A DNA stretch of 64,000 nucleotides from Pseudomonas agarici (GCF_900109755.1 NZ_FOAR01000006.1:1-64000); one strand, 5' to 3'. Counted from the stretch's first letter, positions 47,728 to 57,556 are shown. The notes: generated by a model from the sequence alone, not told the origin. A program made the numbers and translations.

Positions 47728-47892
47728 CCTCACGACGCCACTCAAAAGTAGGCGGACCGCAGGGCTGGCGTTCCTATGGGTCGGGCCAGCCTGCTGAATC
47801 TACTGTCAAACGCTCGCTAAAACCTGCGCCGCAGACAAAGGCCGCAAAGCCGCTGCCTATTCTGCGGGGGGGCTACGCTTTCAGGACAGCTC

Positions 47893-49188
47893 ATGAATCC
47901 GATCGATCATTCTCTTTTCAACCCCAATTTCTCCTTTGGCTCCAGCGGCACGGAGGACGTCCACGCGCCGGCGCAAGCCATGGACGCGACACAGGTACTT
48001 GAGCACAGCATCCAACAGGTCGGTGGCAATACCGGCATTCCCGCCGAACACCTGCGTAAGCTGCATCACATTGCTCGTGAAAATGACTGCGTGATCGCCT
48101 TCAGGCCTTTCGATCCACTGAACAGGTCGTTGGTCGAACAGGGTCATCCGACCAAGAGCCAACAGATCAAGGGTAAGAGTTCCGACCTGGGGCCGCTTTA
48201 CGGCTTCATTCCGGTACAACAGGCGCTCAGCAAGGTGCGTGGCCGCGGACCGGAAGCGATCGCAAAGGCAGACCAAGACATCAAGACGGTGCTGGAAAAG
48301 CAACACGCCAGGGCCATTGCGCTGCGGCTACCGCAAGAGCGTCTGGGGCTACTGCAGGACGAGGGTTTGATCCGGCTGCATGCACCGTTGAGCGATGGCA
48401 CACGTAAGATCACGCTCCCCGGCGACTCTACCGAGTTCACCGCCCGACTCGCCGATAACGGCAAATCGTTCGAAATTCTGCATGGAGGAGAGGCGGTGCA
48501 AGTGCTGGCACCCATGAGACAACCAGACGATCCTCTCCAGGACAAACCGCTGACGGCCGATTATGACCTGTTCGTAATCATGCCCAATTGGGGGCAAGTG
48601 GGCGAGCAAACCAACCGGCGCTTGTCGCAACCGGGTCTACGCGATCCCTTGTCGGGCGTCATGCCCGGTGGCCCGAAGGATGGCGGGACCGACCACATCA
48701 CGGCCCTGGAGCGGCGCATCGCTAATCAGATCAATGAACGGCTGCGTCCCGACATCGATTTCGACCAACCAGGCAACGCCGCCTGGCGCTTGGTGCACCA
48801 TGGTGCCGATCAGGGAAACCCCCAAAGTGATCTGAAAGACAACTTTCCCGCCACGCTGATTTTGCCACGGCAACTAGGCGAGCATGGGCCGGTTACAATC
48901 CTGCGCGACCCAGGAGCGTTGAATGCGTTCATCCAGCAACATGGTGGGCAATATCCAATGGTCCGTAATACCGCTTGGAACCAGCTCTCGGGCCATGTGG
49001 GCCGGCGCGCCAGTGATCTCAGCACACGCAGCAATGAACCGAGCCCGGCCCCCAGCCGCAAGTCCAGCCTTACCCCCCGGGACATTCAGGTCCTGCAGGC
49101 CGCCTCGGCACGGCGCAACAGCCGTCCCCAGCTGTTCGGCGAACGCCGCGGTTCACTGGCGCCTTTCCAGGAGCAAGAGCCTTCATGA
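47893..49188 (+). CDS. ExoY/edema-factor-like nucleotidyl cyclase toxin
   Basis: 431 residues, ATG 47893 with an AGGA site. All three active-site regions of the anthrax edema factor/CyaA/ExoY cyclase family are present: HPTKSQQIKGKSSDLGPLYG with the two lysines at 88 and 95 (spaced seven apart as in ExoY); ADYDLF with the metal aspartates 223 and 225; and HHGADQGNP with His303 and Asn309 spaced as in edema factor. DHITALERRIANQINERL matches the helix before region three. No signal peptide, consistent with type III delivery; no T3SS genes are in this window. Inserted between genes that are neighbours in P. aeruginosa (PA4062/ybbN). The Ser/Arg-rich C-terminal tail (about 385-431) is extra compared with ExoY. 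Confidence 0.85.
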   Translation: MNPIDHSLFNPNFSFGSSGTEDVHAPAQAMDATQVLEHSIQQVGGNTGIPAEHLRKLHHIARENDCVIAFRPFDPLNRSLVEQGHPTKSQQIKGKSSDLGPLYGFIPVQQALSKVRGRGPEAIAKADQDIKTVLEKQHARAIALRLPQERLGLLQDEGLIRLHAPLSDGTRKITLPGDSTEFTARLADNGKSFEILHGGEAVQVLAPMRQPDDPLQDKPLTADYDLFVIMPNWGQVGEQTNRRLSQPGLRDPLSGVMPGGPKDGGTDHITALERRIANQINERLRPDIDFDQPGNAAWRLVHHGADQGNPQSDLKDNFPATLILPRQLGEHGPVTILRDPGALNAFIQQHGGQYPMVRNTAWNQLSGHVGRRASDLSTRSNEPSPAPSRKSSLTPRDIQVLQAASARRNSRPQLFGERRGSLAPFQEQEPS

Positions 49189-49232
49189 CTTGATGAAGAT
49201 ACATCCGCCTGTTCGAGATCGAGTGAGGTGGC

Positions 49233-50105
49233 TCAGTAAAGTGCCGCGAACAACTTGCGTCGGTAAGTAGTCACCAGCGGATGGTCGTTGCCCAGCAGGT
49301 CGAACACTTGCAGCAAGGTCTTGTGGGGCAGGCCTTCGCTGTAGCCGCGGTTGCGGGTAAACAGCTTAAGCAAGGCATCCAACGCGGCGTCGTACTGTTG
49401 GCGGGCCAGTTGCTGGATTGCCAGTTGATAGATGGCTTCGTCGTCCAGTGGATTCTGGGCCAGGCGGGCTTTCAGGTCGGCGGTATCCGGCAGCGCGGCG
49501 GCCTGGCGCAGGAAGGTCAACTGGGACTTGGCGCCGGCCAGGGCGGCCTTGTGTTCGTCACCCTTGACCGTATCGAGCACGGTTTGCGCTTCGTCCAGTT
49601 CACCGCGTTCGGCAAGGCAGCGGGCGTAGAGGATCAGCGCCTGGGCGTTGCTGTTGTCTTCGTCCAGTAGCGCCACCAGGGTCGCTTCGGCGTCGGCGAT
49701 TCGGCCCTCGCCGAACAGCGCCTGGGCCTGTTCGAAAGGATCGTTCGCGGCCGGCGCTGGCATTTGTACATGGGGTTCGAGCATGGCGCGTACCGCCGAC
49801 TCCGGCTGGGCGCCGGCGAAGCCGTCCACCGGCTGGCCGTCCTTGAACAACAGCACGGTCGGCAGGCTGCGGATACCGAAACGGGCGACGATGTCCTGCT
49901 CGGCATCACAGTCGACTTTGGCTAGCAGCAGTTCGCCCTGATAGCTTTCGGCGACCTGTTGCAGCATCGGCATCAGGGCCTTGCAGGGCGCACACCATTG
50001 CGCCCAGAAGTCCACCAGCACTGGCTTGTGGAACGAGTTCTGGATCACCGCCTGGTCGAAGTTCAGAGCGGTGGCGTCGAAGATGTAGGGCGTGTCCTGA
50101 GTCAT
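49233..50105 (-). CDS. ybbN: thioredoxin-like co-chaperone YbbN (CnoX)
   Basis: 290 residues from ATG 50105 (MTQDTPYIFDATALNFDQAV). Thioredoxin fold (1-110) with active site WCAPC (Cys38, Cys41), then TPR repeats (about 120-290). E. coli YbbN has SQHC instead, so this version could be redox active. Such proteins hold oxidised clients for GroEL and DnaK. Stands convergent to the ExoY-like gene. Confidence 0.93.
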   Translation of the reverse strand: MTQDTPYIFDATALNFDQAVIQNSFHKPVLVDFWAQWCAPCKALMPMLQQVAESYQGELLLAKVDCDAEQDIVARFGIRSLPTVLLFKDGQPVDGFAGAQPESAVRAMLEPHVQMPAPAANDPFEQAQALFGEGRIADAEATLVALLDEDNSNAQALILYARCLAERGELDEAQTVLDTVKGDEHKAALAGAKSQLTFLRQAAALPDTADLKARLAQNPLDDEAIYQLAIQQLARQQYDAALDALLKLFTRNRGYSEGLPHKTLLQVFDLLGNDHPLVTTYRRKLFAALY

Positions 50106-50212
50106 CGGGAATCTCGAAGAGCGGGGGGGATGGTGCAACTATAAGGCCTGGGGCGGGTGGGCCGAAAGCGGCGGTTGAGCCACACAGGCCGCTAGTGGGT
50201 CGAGTGCTGGAT

Positions 50213-50668
50213 TCAAGGCGCGCTGACGAATTGCAATTCACCCATGGCCTGAGTGGTCGGCTGGTCCACCGACACCGAAGGCAGGTGCAGGATCAGTTGC
50301 CCGGACTGGCTGGCGCGCCCGCGCAGTTCGACGCGACTGTCCGGCGGAAACACCTCCGGATTGAAGCGCAGGCGGAACGGCAGCACCTGGCCGGTGCCGT
50401 TGATCTTGCTGCTGGCCAGCAGTTGTTGCGGGCGACCGCGCTCATCGATCACCAGCAGCGCCAGTTCGACCTCGGCATTGGCCGGCACGCCGAGCAGGGT
50501 GCCGCTCAGTTCGCGTTGGAAAGCCGGCAGCGGGCCGAGTTCTTCGTAGGGACTTAGCGGTTTTTTTGTCTGAACCTGGTGGGGCGGGGCCGGCTCGGGC
50601 TTGGGGGCGCCGCTGCAAGCGACAAGCAGGCCGGCGAGGCTGAGCAAAACAAGCGGTCGTACTGACAT
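50213..50668 (-). CDS. YbaY-family lipoprotein
   Basis: 151 residues. Lipobox LLVACSG gives lipidation at Cys18 after MSVRPLVLLSLAGLLVA. The mature part is a single beta-rich YbaY-type domain (FQRELSGTLLGVPANAEVEL, FRLRFNPEVFPPDSRVELRG). Function unknown. Residue +2 is Ser, pointing to outer-membrane sorting. Confidence 0.88.
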   Translation of the reverse strand: MSVRPLVLLSLAGLLVACSGAPKPEPAPPHQVQTKKPLSPYEELGPLPAFQRELSGTLLGVPANAEVELALLVIDERGRPQQLLASSKINGTGQVLPFRLRFNPEVFPPDSRVELRGRASQSGQLILHLPSVSVDQPTTQAMGELQFVSAP

Positions 50669-50807
50669 CTACAACTCCAACTGAGGCGCAAAGCGGTGGT
50701 TCTGATGGAATAACGTTAGTCCGCCGACTGTATACCGCAAACCCTATGGCTTGTCTTGCCACGGGGATGCGCTACCATGACCCTCCCATTTTTTGTTGCC
50801 TGCCACC

Positions 50808-51272
50808 ATGCACTGTCCCTTCTGTGGTGCCAACGACACCAAAGTCATCGATTCGCGTCTGGTCGCCGAGGGCGAACAGGTGCGCCGCCGGCGTGAATGC
50901 CTGGCCTGCGGTGAGCGTTTCACTACCTTTGAAACCGCCGAACTGGTTTTGCCGCGCCTGATCAAGCAGGACGGCAGTCGCCAACCCTTCGACGAAGAAA
51001 AACTGCGCGCCGGTATGCAGCGGGCCTTGGAAAAACGCCCGGTGAGTGTCGAGCGCCTGGAAGCGGCGCTGGCGCATATCAAGCACAAGCTGCGGGCGAC
51101 CGGCGAGCGCGAGGTCAAGTCGTTGATCGTCGGCGAGCTGGTGATGAGCGAGTTGCAGAAACTCGACGAAGTCGCCTATATCCGCTTTGCTTCGGTCTAT
51201 CGTCGTTTCCAGGATCTCAACGAGTTCCGTGAAGAGATCGACCGTCTCGCCCGGGAGCCCGTCCATCAATGA
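50808..51272 (+). CDS. nrdR: transcriptional repressor NrdR
   Basis: 154 residues from ATG 50808 ([18 protein letters not shown]). Zinc ribbon Cys3, Cys6, Cys31, Cys34 followed by an ATP-cone (about 49-139, [18 protein letters not shown]). Represses ribonucleotide reductase operons when bound to dATP. Overlaps ribD by ATGA, the common nrdR-ribD arrangement. Confidence 0.97.
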   Translation: MHCPFCGANDTKVIDSRLVAEGEQVRRRRECLACGERFTTFETAELVLPRLIKQDGSRQPFDEEKLRAGMQRALEKRPVSVERLEAALAHIKHKLRATGEREVKSLIVGELVMSELQKLDEVAYIRFASVYRRFQDLNEFREEIDRLAREPVHQ

Positions 51273-52408
51273 GCCTTGCCACCGAACAGGCGATTCTCGA
51301 TGCCCACTACATGGCCCGGGCCCTGGAGCTGGCCCGTAAGGGGCGCTACTCGACGCACCCTAACCCACGGGTGGGTTGCGTGATTGTGCGCGACGGCGAA
51401 GTGGTCGGCGAAGGTTGGCACGTGCGAGCCGGCGAGCCCCATGCCGAAGTCCACGCTTTGCGCGAGGCGGGCGAAAACGCCCGTGGCGCGACGGCATACG
51501 TGACGCTGGAGCCGTGCAGTCACTTCGGTCGTACACCGCCGTGCGCCGACGCACTGGTCAAGGCTGGCGTGGGCCGGGTGGTCGCGGCCATGCAGGACCC
51601 CAATCCGCAGGTCGCCGGACGTGGTCTCAAGCACCTGGCCGATGCTGGGGTCACGGTGCTCAGCGGCGTGCTCGAAGGCGAGGCGCGGGCGATCAACCAG
51701 GGCTTCCTCAAGCGTATGGAACATGGTCTGCCGTGGGTGCGAGTCAAGCTGGCGATGAGCCTGGACGGTCGCACCGCCATGGCCAGTGGTGAAAGCCAGT
51801 GGATCACCGGGCCTGCCGCGCGCTCCGCCGTGCAACGACTTCGGGCTCAGGCCAGCGCGGTGCTCACCGGCGCCGATACGGTATTGGCCGATAATGCCCG
51901 GCTGACCGTGCGTGCCGCCGAACTGGGGCTGGACCCCGAACTGACGGCCTTGGCCGAGCGTCGGCCGCCGTTGCGGGTACTGATCGACGGGCGCCTGCGG
52001 GTGCCGCTCGACGCGGCTTTCTTCCAGGCAGGTCCGGCGCTGGTGGTGACGTGCGCGGCGACCGTCAGCGCCGACTACCAGGCCGCAGGGCACGAGGTCC
52101 TGAGCGTGCCGGGCAGCGACGGCCAGGTTGACCTGCCCCAGTTGCTGAGCCAATTGGCAGCCCGTGGCGTCAATGAACTGTTGGTCGAGGCCGGTCCGCG
52201 CCTGGCCGGAGCCTTTGCTCGCCAGGGCTTGGTGGACGAATACCAGATATTTGTCGCGGCAAAGTTCCTCGGTTCCCGTGCGCGCCCGCTGCTGGATTGG
52301 CCGCTGGAGCAGATGAGCGAGGCCCCGCAGTTGAAGATCACTGAAATGCGCGCAGTGGGCGATAACTGGCGAGTCACCGCAATACCTGACCCGGCATCCG
52401 GCGTATAA
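51269..52408 (+). CDS. ribD: riboflavin biosynthesis deaminase/reductase RibD
   Basis: 379 residues. N-terminal pyrimidine deaminase (residues about 1-145) with zinc motif HAE (in [10 protein letters not shown]) and the [11 protein letters not shown] cysteines; C-terminal reductase (about 150-379) with [23 protein letters not shown]. Catalyses steps two and three of riboflavin synthesis. Coupled to nrdR by ATGA overlap; ribE follows after 46 bases. Confidence 0.97.
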   Translation: MSLATEQAILDAHYMARALELARKGRYSTHPNPRVGCVIVRDGEVVGEGWHVRAGEPHAEVHALREAGENARGATAYVTLEPCSHFGRTPPCADALVKAGVGRVVAAMQDPNPQVAGRGLKHLADAGVTVLSGVLEGEARAINQGFLKRMEHGLPWVRVKLAMSLDGRTAMASGESQWITGPAARSAVQRLRAQASAVLTGADTVLADNARLTVRAAELGLDPELTALAERRPPLRVLIDGRLRVPLDAAFFQAGPALVVTCAATVSADYQAAGHEVLSVPGSDGQVDLPQLLSQLAARGVNELLVEAGPRLAGAFARQGLVDEYQIFVAAKFLGSRARPLLDWPLEQMSEAPQLKITEMRAVGDNWRVTAIPDPASGV

Positions 52409-52454
52409 TTCACGCCTTGCGCCCCTGCGCTGGCTCGTTCTCGAGGAGGATTTC

Positions 52455-53117
52455 ATGTTCACCGGCATTATCGAATCCATCGGCAGTATCCGTGCGCTGA
52501 GCCCAAAAGGCGGCGATGTGCGGGTCTATGTAGAAACCGGCCAGCTCGACCTGGGCGACGTCAAGCTCGGTGACAGCATCGCGGTCAACGGTGTGTGCCT
52601 GACCGCCGTGGAGCTTCCGGGCGACGGTTTCTGGGCTGACGTCAGCCGTGAAACCCTGGACTGCACTGCATTCAACGAATTGAAGGCCGGTAGCCGGGTC
52701 AACCTGGAAAAGGCCCTGACCCCAACCAGCCGCCTGGGTGGTCATCTGGTCAGTGGTCATGTCGATGGTGTCGGCGAAGTCGTTGCCCGTGAAGAAAACG
52801 CCCGGGCGATCCAGTTCCGCATCCGTGCTCCGAAAGACCTGGCCAAGTACATCGCCCACAAAGGCTCGATCACCGTCGACGGCACCAGCCTGACGGTCAA
52901 CGCGGTCAATGGCGCCGAGTTCGAGTTGACCATCGTCCCGCATACCCTGGCCGAAACGATCATGGCCGACTATCGTCCTGGACGTCGGGTCAACCTCGAA
53001 GTCGATCTGCTGGCCCGTTATCTGGAGCGTCTGTTGCTCGGTAACAAGGCTGCGGAGCCGTCGAGCGGCGGCATCAGCGAAAGTTTCCTGGCCGCCAACG
53101 GCTATCTCAAGTCTTGA
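52455..53117 (+). CDS. ribE: riboflavin synthase alpha chain
   Basis: 220 residues with the two lumazine-binding repeats: MFTGIIESIGSIRAL...GDSIAVNGVCLTAVEL and LVSGHVDGVGEVVARE...GSITVDGTSLTVN. Final step of riboflavin synthesis, two lumazines to riboflavin. A GAGGAGGA ribosome site is present. The 46-base gap upstream is too short for an FMN riboswitch. Confidence 0.97.
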   Translation: MFTGIIESIGSIRALSPKGGDVRVYVETGQLDLGDVKLGDSIAVNGVCLTAVELPGDGFWADVSRETLDCTAFNELKAGSRVNLEKALTPTSRLGGHLVSGHVDGVGEVVAREENARAIQFRIRAPKDLAKYIAHKGSITVDGTSLTVNAVNGAEFELTIVPHTLAETIMADYRPGRRVNLEVDLLARYLERLLLGNKAAEPSSGGISESFLAANGYLKS

Positions 53118-53135
53118 AAGAAAAGGGGGTGCCGC

Positions 53136-54227
53136 GTGGGACTCAACACGATTGAAGAACTGGTCGAAGACATCCGCCAGGGCAAGATGGTCATCCTCAT
53201 GGATGATGAAGATCGCGAGAACGAAGGCGACCTGATCATGGCCGCCGAATGCTGCACGCCTGCACACATCAACTTTATGGCCAAGCACGCCCGTGGCCTG
53301 ATCTGTATGCCGATGAGCCGCGAGCGTTGCGAATTGCTCAAGCTACCGCTGATGGCGCCGCGCAACGGTTCGGGCTTTGGCACCAAGTTCACCGTGTCGA
53401 TCGAGGCCAGCGAAGGCGTCACAACCGGCATTTCCGCCGCCGACCGCGCCCGTACCGTGCAAGCGGCGGCCGCCAAGGATGCCAAGGCCGAGGACATCGT
53501 CAGCCCTGGCCACATCTTTCCGCTGATGGCCCAGCCGGGCGGCACCCTGGCTCGCGCCGGCCACACCGAGGCTGCCTGCGACCTGGCGCGCATGGCCGGT
53601 TTCGAGCCCAGCGGCGTGATCTGCGAAGTGATGAACGACGACGGCACCATGTCCCGTCGCGCCGAACTCGAAACCTTTGCCGCTGAACACCACATCAAGA
53701 TCGGTACTATCGCCGACTTGATCCACTATCGGATGATCCACGAACGTACCGTTCAGCGGATTGCCGAGCAACCGTTGGACAGCGAGCTGGGCCATTTCAC
53801 CCTGGTGACCTATCGTGATTCGGTCGAAGGCGATGTGCACTTGGCTCTGACTCTGGGCAATGTCTGCGCCGAAGTCCCGACCCTGGTGCGCGTGCACAAC
53901 ATGGACCCGTTGCGCGACCTGTTGATGGTCAAGCAACCGGGCCGCTGGAGTTTGCGGGCCGCTATGGCCGCCGTGGCCGAGGCGGGTAGTGGCGTGGTGC
54001 TGCTGCTTGGACATCCGTTGGATGGCGATGTGCTGCTGGCGCATATCCGTGAAAGCGCCGACTCTGTGCCGACGAAAAACCCCACCACCTATAGCACGGT
54101 GGGGGCGGGTTCGCAGATATTGCGTGACCTCGGTGTGCGGCAGATGCGCCTGATGAGTGCGCCGATGAAGTTCAACGCGATATCCGGTTTCGACCTGGAA
54201 GTAGTAGAATACGTGCCCTCCGAATAA
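53136..54227 (+). CDS. ribB: 3,4-dihydroxy-2-butanone-4-phosphate synthase RibB with degenerate GTP cyclohydrolase II-like domain
   Basis: 363 residues, GTG start. The N-terminal 200 residues are a complete RibB: DDEDRENEGDLIMAAE, STGITG-like GVTTGISAADRART, HIFPL and GHTEAACDLARMAG. The C-terminal part has the length of GTP cyclohydrolase II, but the zinc motif (Cys-x2-GD-x8-Cys-x-Cys) is missing at its place (RVHNMDPLRDLLMVKQPGRW) and the RQEGRG motif reads GHPLDGD. It should not be a working cyclohydrolase; the active enzyme is ribA at 57656. Often annotated as bifunctional ribBA. Confidence 0.93.
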   Translation: MGLNTIEELVEDIRQGKMVILMDDEDRENEGDLIMAAECCTPAHINFMAKHARGLICMPMSRERCELLKLPLMAPRNGSGFGTKFTVSIEASEGVTTGISAADRARTVQAAAAKDAKAEDIVSPGHIFPLMAQPGGTLARAGHTEAACDLARMAGFEPSGVICEVMNDDGTMSRRAELETFAAEHHIKIGTIADLIHYRMIHERTVQRIAEQPLDSELGHFTLVTYRDSVEGDVHLALTLGNVCAEVPTLVRVHNMDPLRDLLMVKQPGRWSLRAAMAAVAEAGSGVVLLLGHPLDGDVLLAHIRESADSVPTKNPTTYSTVGAGSQILRDLGVRQMRLMSAPMKFNAISGFDLEVVEYVPSE

Positions 54228-54252
54228 AAGCCTGGCTGGCGCCGGCTTTTTA
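54226..54252 (+). terminator. weak hairpin terminator after ribB
   Basis: AAAAGCC, 11-base GC-rich loop, GGCTTTT then TATT. It starts in the ribB stop codon. Partial termination before ribH is possible. Confidence 0.5.
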
Positions 54253-54320
54253 TTCGCGGTTCAAATATCACTGAGGGGCGCGTACTTTGGCGTGTCCCGG
54301 CTCTTTAAGAGATTTGTCGA

Positions 54321-54797
54321 ATGACCCTGAAGACCATCGAAGGTACCTTCATCGCCCCTAAAGGCCGCTATGCCCTGGTGGTCGGCCGCTTCAACAGCTT
54401 TGTTGTCGAAAGCCTGGTGAGCGGTGCCGTTGACGCCCTGGTTCGTCACGGTGTGAGCGAAAGCGACATCACCCTCATCCGTGCGCCTGGCGCCTTCGAA
54501 ATCCCGCTGGTTGCGCAGAAAGTCGCGCAGAAAGGCGATTTCTCGGCAATCATTGCCCTCGGCGCGGTCATTCGTGGTGGCACTCCGCACTTCGAATACG
54601 TCGCTGGCGAGTGCACCAAGGGCCTGGCCCAGGTATCCATGGAATTCGGCGTGCCGGTCGCTTTCGGCGTGTTGACCGTTGATTCCATCGAACAAGCCAT
54701 CGAGCGTTCCGGCACCAAGGCCGGTAACAAAGGTGCCGAGGCTGCCCTGTCCGCCTTGGAAATGGTCAGCCTGCTGTCGCAGCTGGAGGCGGTGTGA
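54321..54797 (+). CDS. ribH: 6,7-dimethyl-8-ribityllumazine synthase
   Basis: 158 residues. Family motifs [52 protein letters not shown], and [28 protein letters not shown]. Forms the penultimate riboflavin intermediate from the ribB product. Overlaps nusB by four bases (GTGA). Confidence 0.97.
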   Translation: MTLKTIEGTFIAPKGRYALVVGRFNSFVVESLVSGAVDALVRHGVSESDITLIRAPGAFEIPLVAQKVAQKGDFSAIIALGAVIRGGTPHFEYVAGECTKGLAQVSMEFGVPVAFGVLTVDSIEQAIERSGTKAGNKGAEAALSALEMVSLLSQLEAV

Positions 54798-55294
54798 TTA
54801 GCGACGAAAGCGATCGTTTCAACCCGCGCGATCCGAAGCCCGAGGGCCATGGCAAACCATCCAAGAGTGCCAAGCGTCGTGAAGCCCGTCAGCTCGCGAC
54901 TCAGGCGCTCTACCAATGGCACATGGCCAAGCAGTCGCTGAACGAAATCGAAGCGCAGTTCCGGGTCGATAACGACTTTAGCGACGTCGACGGTGCCTAC
55001 TTCCGTGACATCCTGCACGGCGTTCCACAGTTCAAGAGCGAGATCGACACCGCGCTCACGCCGTGCCTGGACATCGAGATCGAGGAACTAGACCCGGTCG
55101 AACTGGCGGTCCTGCGCCTGTCCACCTGGGAGCTGCTCAAACGCGTCGACGTGCCGTACCGTGTGGTGATCAACGAAGGGATCGAGCTGGCCAAGGTCTA
55201 TGGTTCCACCGACGGTCACAAGTTCGTCAACGGTGTGCTCGACAAGCTGGCGCCGAACCTGCGTGAAGCTGAAGTGAAGGCCTTCAAGCGCTGA
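54794..55294 (+). CDS. nusB: transcription antitermination factor NusB
   Basis: 166 residues, GTG start overlapping the ribH stop. All-helical NusB domain with [19 protein letters not shown] and LGAAE-type [33 protein letters not shown]. Acts with S10 (rpsJ, 513) in rRNA antitermination. The first 30 residues are a charged extension typical of Pseudomonas NusB. Confidence 0.96.
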   Translation: MISDESDRFNPRDPKPEGHGKPSKSAKRREARQLATQALYQWHMAKQSLNEIEAQFRVDNDFSDVDGAYFRDILHGVPQFKSEIDTALTPCLDIEIEELDPVELAVLRLSTWELLKRVDVPYRVVINEGIELAKVYGSTDGHKFVNGVLDKLAPNLREAEVKAFKR

Positions 55295-55312
55295 TCGGCG
55301 CTTGCACTTCCC

Positions 55313-56278
55313 ATGGGCGAGTTCGAACTGATCCGTAACTTCTTTGCCTGCGCGCCCTGTGCGCGGACCGGCGAAGGTGTTGAACTGGGGATCGGCGACG
55401 ACTGCGCCCTGCTCAGTGTTCCTCCTGGGGAACAGTTGGCGATTTCCACCGATACGCTAGTGGCGGGTGTGCATTTCTCTGACCCCTGCGATCCTTTCCT
55501 GCTCGGGCAACGTGCGCTGGCCGTCGCCGCGAGTGACTTGGCCGCGATGGGCGCCACGCCCATCGCCTTTACCCTCGCCCTGACCCTGGCGCACAACGAA
55601 GCGAGCTGGCTGCAGGCGTTCGCCCAAGGTTTGAACCAGATGGCGCGGCATTGCAATCTGCGGCTGGTAGGCGGCGATACCACACGCGGGCCCCTGAGCC
55701 TGACGCTAACGGTGTTTGGTCGGGTGCCAGCCGGGCAGGCGCTGACCCGTGGCGGTGCCCAGGTCGGCGATCTGCTCTGTGTGGGGGGCGACCTGGGCAA
55801 TGCTGCTGGCGCTTTGCCGTTAGTGCTGGGCCAGCGGAGCGCCGTCCCGATGATTGCCGAACCGCTGCTGGCCCACTACTGGTCGCCTCGGCCACAGTTC
55901 GCCTTGGGCCTGGCGTTGCGTGGAAAGGCGAACTCGGCATTGGATATATCCGATGGCTTGCTGGCCGATTGTGGGCATATCGCGATGGCGTCCGGGGTGC
56001 GTTTGCTGATTGAACGGGAAAAGCTGCCATTGTCTGCGGCATTGCTGGCGTTTCTCGGCCAGACTTCAGCCTGGGACGCTGCGCTGAGTGGCGGTGACGA
56101 TTATGTGCTGGCGTTTACCTTGCCACCCGCCGAATTGCCTGGGTTGTTGCTCGGCCATGCGTCGGTACGGGCGGTCGGGCGAGTGGTCGCCGGGCAGGGC
56201 GTGGCGCTGCTGGATGCCGCTGGCCAGGACATTACCCCGCAAGTCCGGGGCTACCAACATTTTCCGGAGACACCGTGA
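55313..56278 (+). CDS. thiL: thiamine-monophosphate kinase
   Basis: 321 residues. Begins MGEFELIRNFF; ATP/Mg motifs GIGDDCALL (residues about 27-35), ALAVAASDLAAMGATPIAF and LVGGDTTRGPLSLT. Last step of thiamine diphosphate synthesis. 18 bases after nusB and overlapping pgpA, the usual ribH-nusB-thiL-pgpA order. Confidence 0.96.
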   Translation: MGEFELIRNFFACAPCARTGEGVELGIGDDCALLSVPPGEQLAISTDTLVAGVHFSDPCDPFLLGQRALAVAASDLAAMGATPIAFTLALTLAHNEASWLQAFAQGLNQMARHCNLRLVGGDTTRGPLSLTLTVFGRVPAGQALTRGGAQVGDLLCVGGDLGNAAGALPLVLGQRSAVPMIAEPLLAHYWSPRPQFALGLALRGKANSALDISDGLLADCGHIAMASGVRLLIEREKLPLSAALLAFLGQTSAWDAALSGGDDYVLAFTLPPAELPGLLLGHASVRAVGRVVAGQGVALLDAAGQDITPQVRGYQHFPETP

Positions 56279-56778
56279 CAGATCATCCCCAACAGGTCCC
56301 GGCCGAATTCGTGCCGCCCTCGGTATGGCGCAATCCCTGGCATTTCCTCGCCTTCGGTTTCGGTTCCGGCACGTTGCCCAAGGCGCCGGGAACCTGGGGT
56401 TCGCTGGTGGCGCTGCCTTTTATCCCGTTATGGCAGATATTGCCGGATTGGGGTTATTGGTTGATGCTCGGCATCACCATGCTGTTCGGCTTCTGGCTGT
56501 GCGGTAAGGTGGCTGACGATCTGCGGGTGCATGACCATGAAGGCATCGTCTGGGACGAAATGGTCGGCATGTGGATCACGCTGTGGCTGGTACCGGAAGG
56601 CTGGTACTGGCTGCTAGCGGGGTTTGTGATGTTCCGCTTCTTCGATATCCTCAAACCCTGGCCAATCCGCTGGATCGACCGACATGTGCGGGGCGGTGTG
56701 GGGATTATGCTGGACGATGTGCTGGCCGGGGTGTTCGCCTGGCTTGCCATGCAGGGATTGGTTCATTTCCTTGCCTGA
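56275..56778 (+). CDS. pgpA: phosphatidylglycerophosphatase A
   Basis: 167 residues, GTG start overlapping the thiL stop (GTGA). Family motif FGFGSGTLPKAPGTWGSL (about residues 24-41) and DDLRVHDHEGIVWDEMVGMW; three membrane segments. Makes phosphatidylglycerol in the inner membrane. Confidence 0.95.
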   Translation: MTDHPQQVPAEFVPPSVWRNPWHFLAFGFGSGTLPKAPGTWGSLVALPFIPLWQILPDWGYWLMLGITMLFGFWLCGKVADDLRVHDHEGIVWDEMVGMWITLWLVPEGWYWLLAGFVMFRFFDILKPWPIRWIDRHVRGGVGIMLDDVLAGVFAWLAMQGLVHFLA

Positions 56779-56788
56779 GGAATTGGGT

Positions 56789-57556
56789 ATGTCTGGCTGT
56801 CGGTTGTGGGGACTGTTTTTATCGTTGTGGTTCTGCCCGTTGGTCTGGGCCGCTGAAACACCCGGTTTGCCTGGGCAAATCCGCCTGGTCAGCGAGGTCT
56901 GGCTGGACTACACCAATGCCGATGGCAGCGGGTTGGCCTGGGACGTGCTGCGCGAGGTATTCGAGCCGCTGGGTGTCAAGGTCGAGACCCGCAGCGAACC
57001 CTACCTCCGTTCGGTCGGCCTGGTGGAGCGCGGTGAAGCGGATGCCTGGGTCGGCTCCTACAGCAAGGAAATCAGTGGCGTTCTGTACCCGCGCTGGAAC
57101 TTCGATACCGACCATATCTACGCCCTGGGGCTGGCCAGTAACCCTGCGCCCAGTCTGGAGACCCTGGGTGCCTATCGTCTGGCTTGGGTGCGTGGCTACA
57201 AGTACCAGAACTATCTGCCTAATGCGCACCACTTCAACGAGATCCGTCGCCGCGATGGTATTCTCTCGATGTTGCGGCACAGCCGCGCCGACTATTACAT
57301 CGACGCCCTGACCGAGGTTGATTATGTTCTCAGCCAGGCCCCGGACCCTTCGGTGTTTCGCCGTACCCACCTGGTAGAGCTGCCGTTGTACCTGGGCTTT
57401 TCCGATAGCGAGCGAGGGCGGGCGCTGCTGGCCCTGTATGACCGACGGATGGATGAATTGGTCAAGGGCGCTCGGTTACGCAAGTTGTTCGAACGCTGGA
57501 AACAGCCTTATCCGTTCGAGAGCGGCGCACCCGCCGCGACCGATCAAACTTATTGA
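56789..57556 (+). CDS. periplasmic substrate-binding protein, family 3 (amino-acid type)
   Basis: 255 residues from ATG 56789. Signal peptide MSGCRLWGLFLSLWFCPLVW with cleavage after AA near residue 22. SBP family 3 fold: IRLVSEVWLDYTNADGSGLAWDVLREVFEPLGVKVE at the start and GILSMLRHSRADYYIDALTEVDYVL in lobe two. No transporter genes adjoin, so it may be a sensor-type or orphan binding protein. Ten bases after pgpA, so probably co-transcribed. Confidence 0.85.
   Translation: MSGCRLWGLFLSLWFCPLVWAAETPGLPGQIRLVSEVWLDYTNADGSGLAWDVLREVFEPLGVKVETRSEPYLRSVGLVERGEADAWVGSYSKEISGVLYPRWNFDTDHIYALGLASNPAPSLETLGAYRLAWVRGYKYQNYLPNAHHFNEIRRRDGILSMLRHSRADYYIDALTEVDYVLSQAPDPSVFRRTHLVELPLYLGFSDSERGRALLALYDRRMDELVKGARLRKLFERWKQPYPFESGAPAATDQTY

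Noticed and set aside
52409..52454. FMN riboswitch before ribE
   Set aside because: Only 46 bases separate ribD and ribE, far too few for an RFN element; the gap before ribA and that before ribH also show no such fold.
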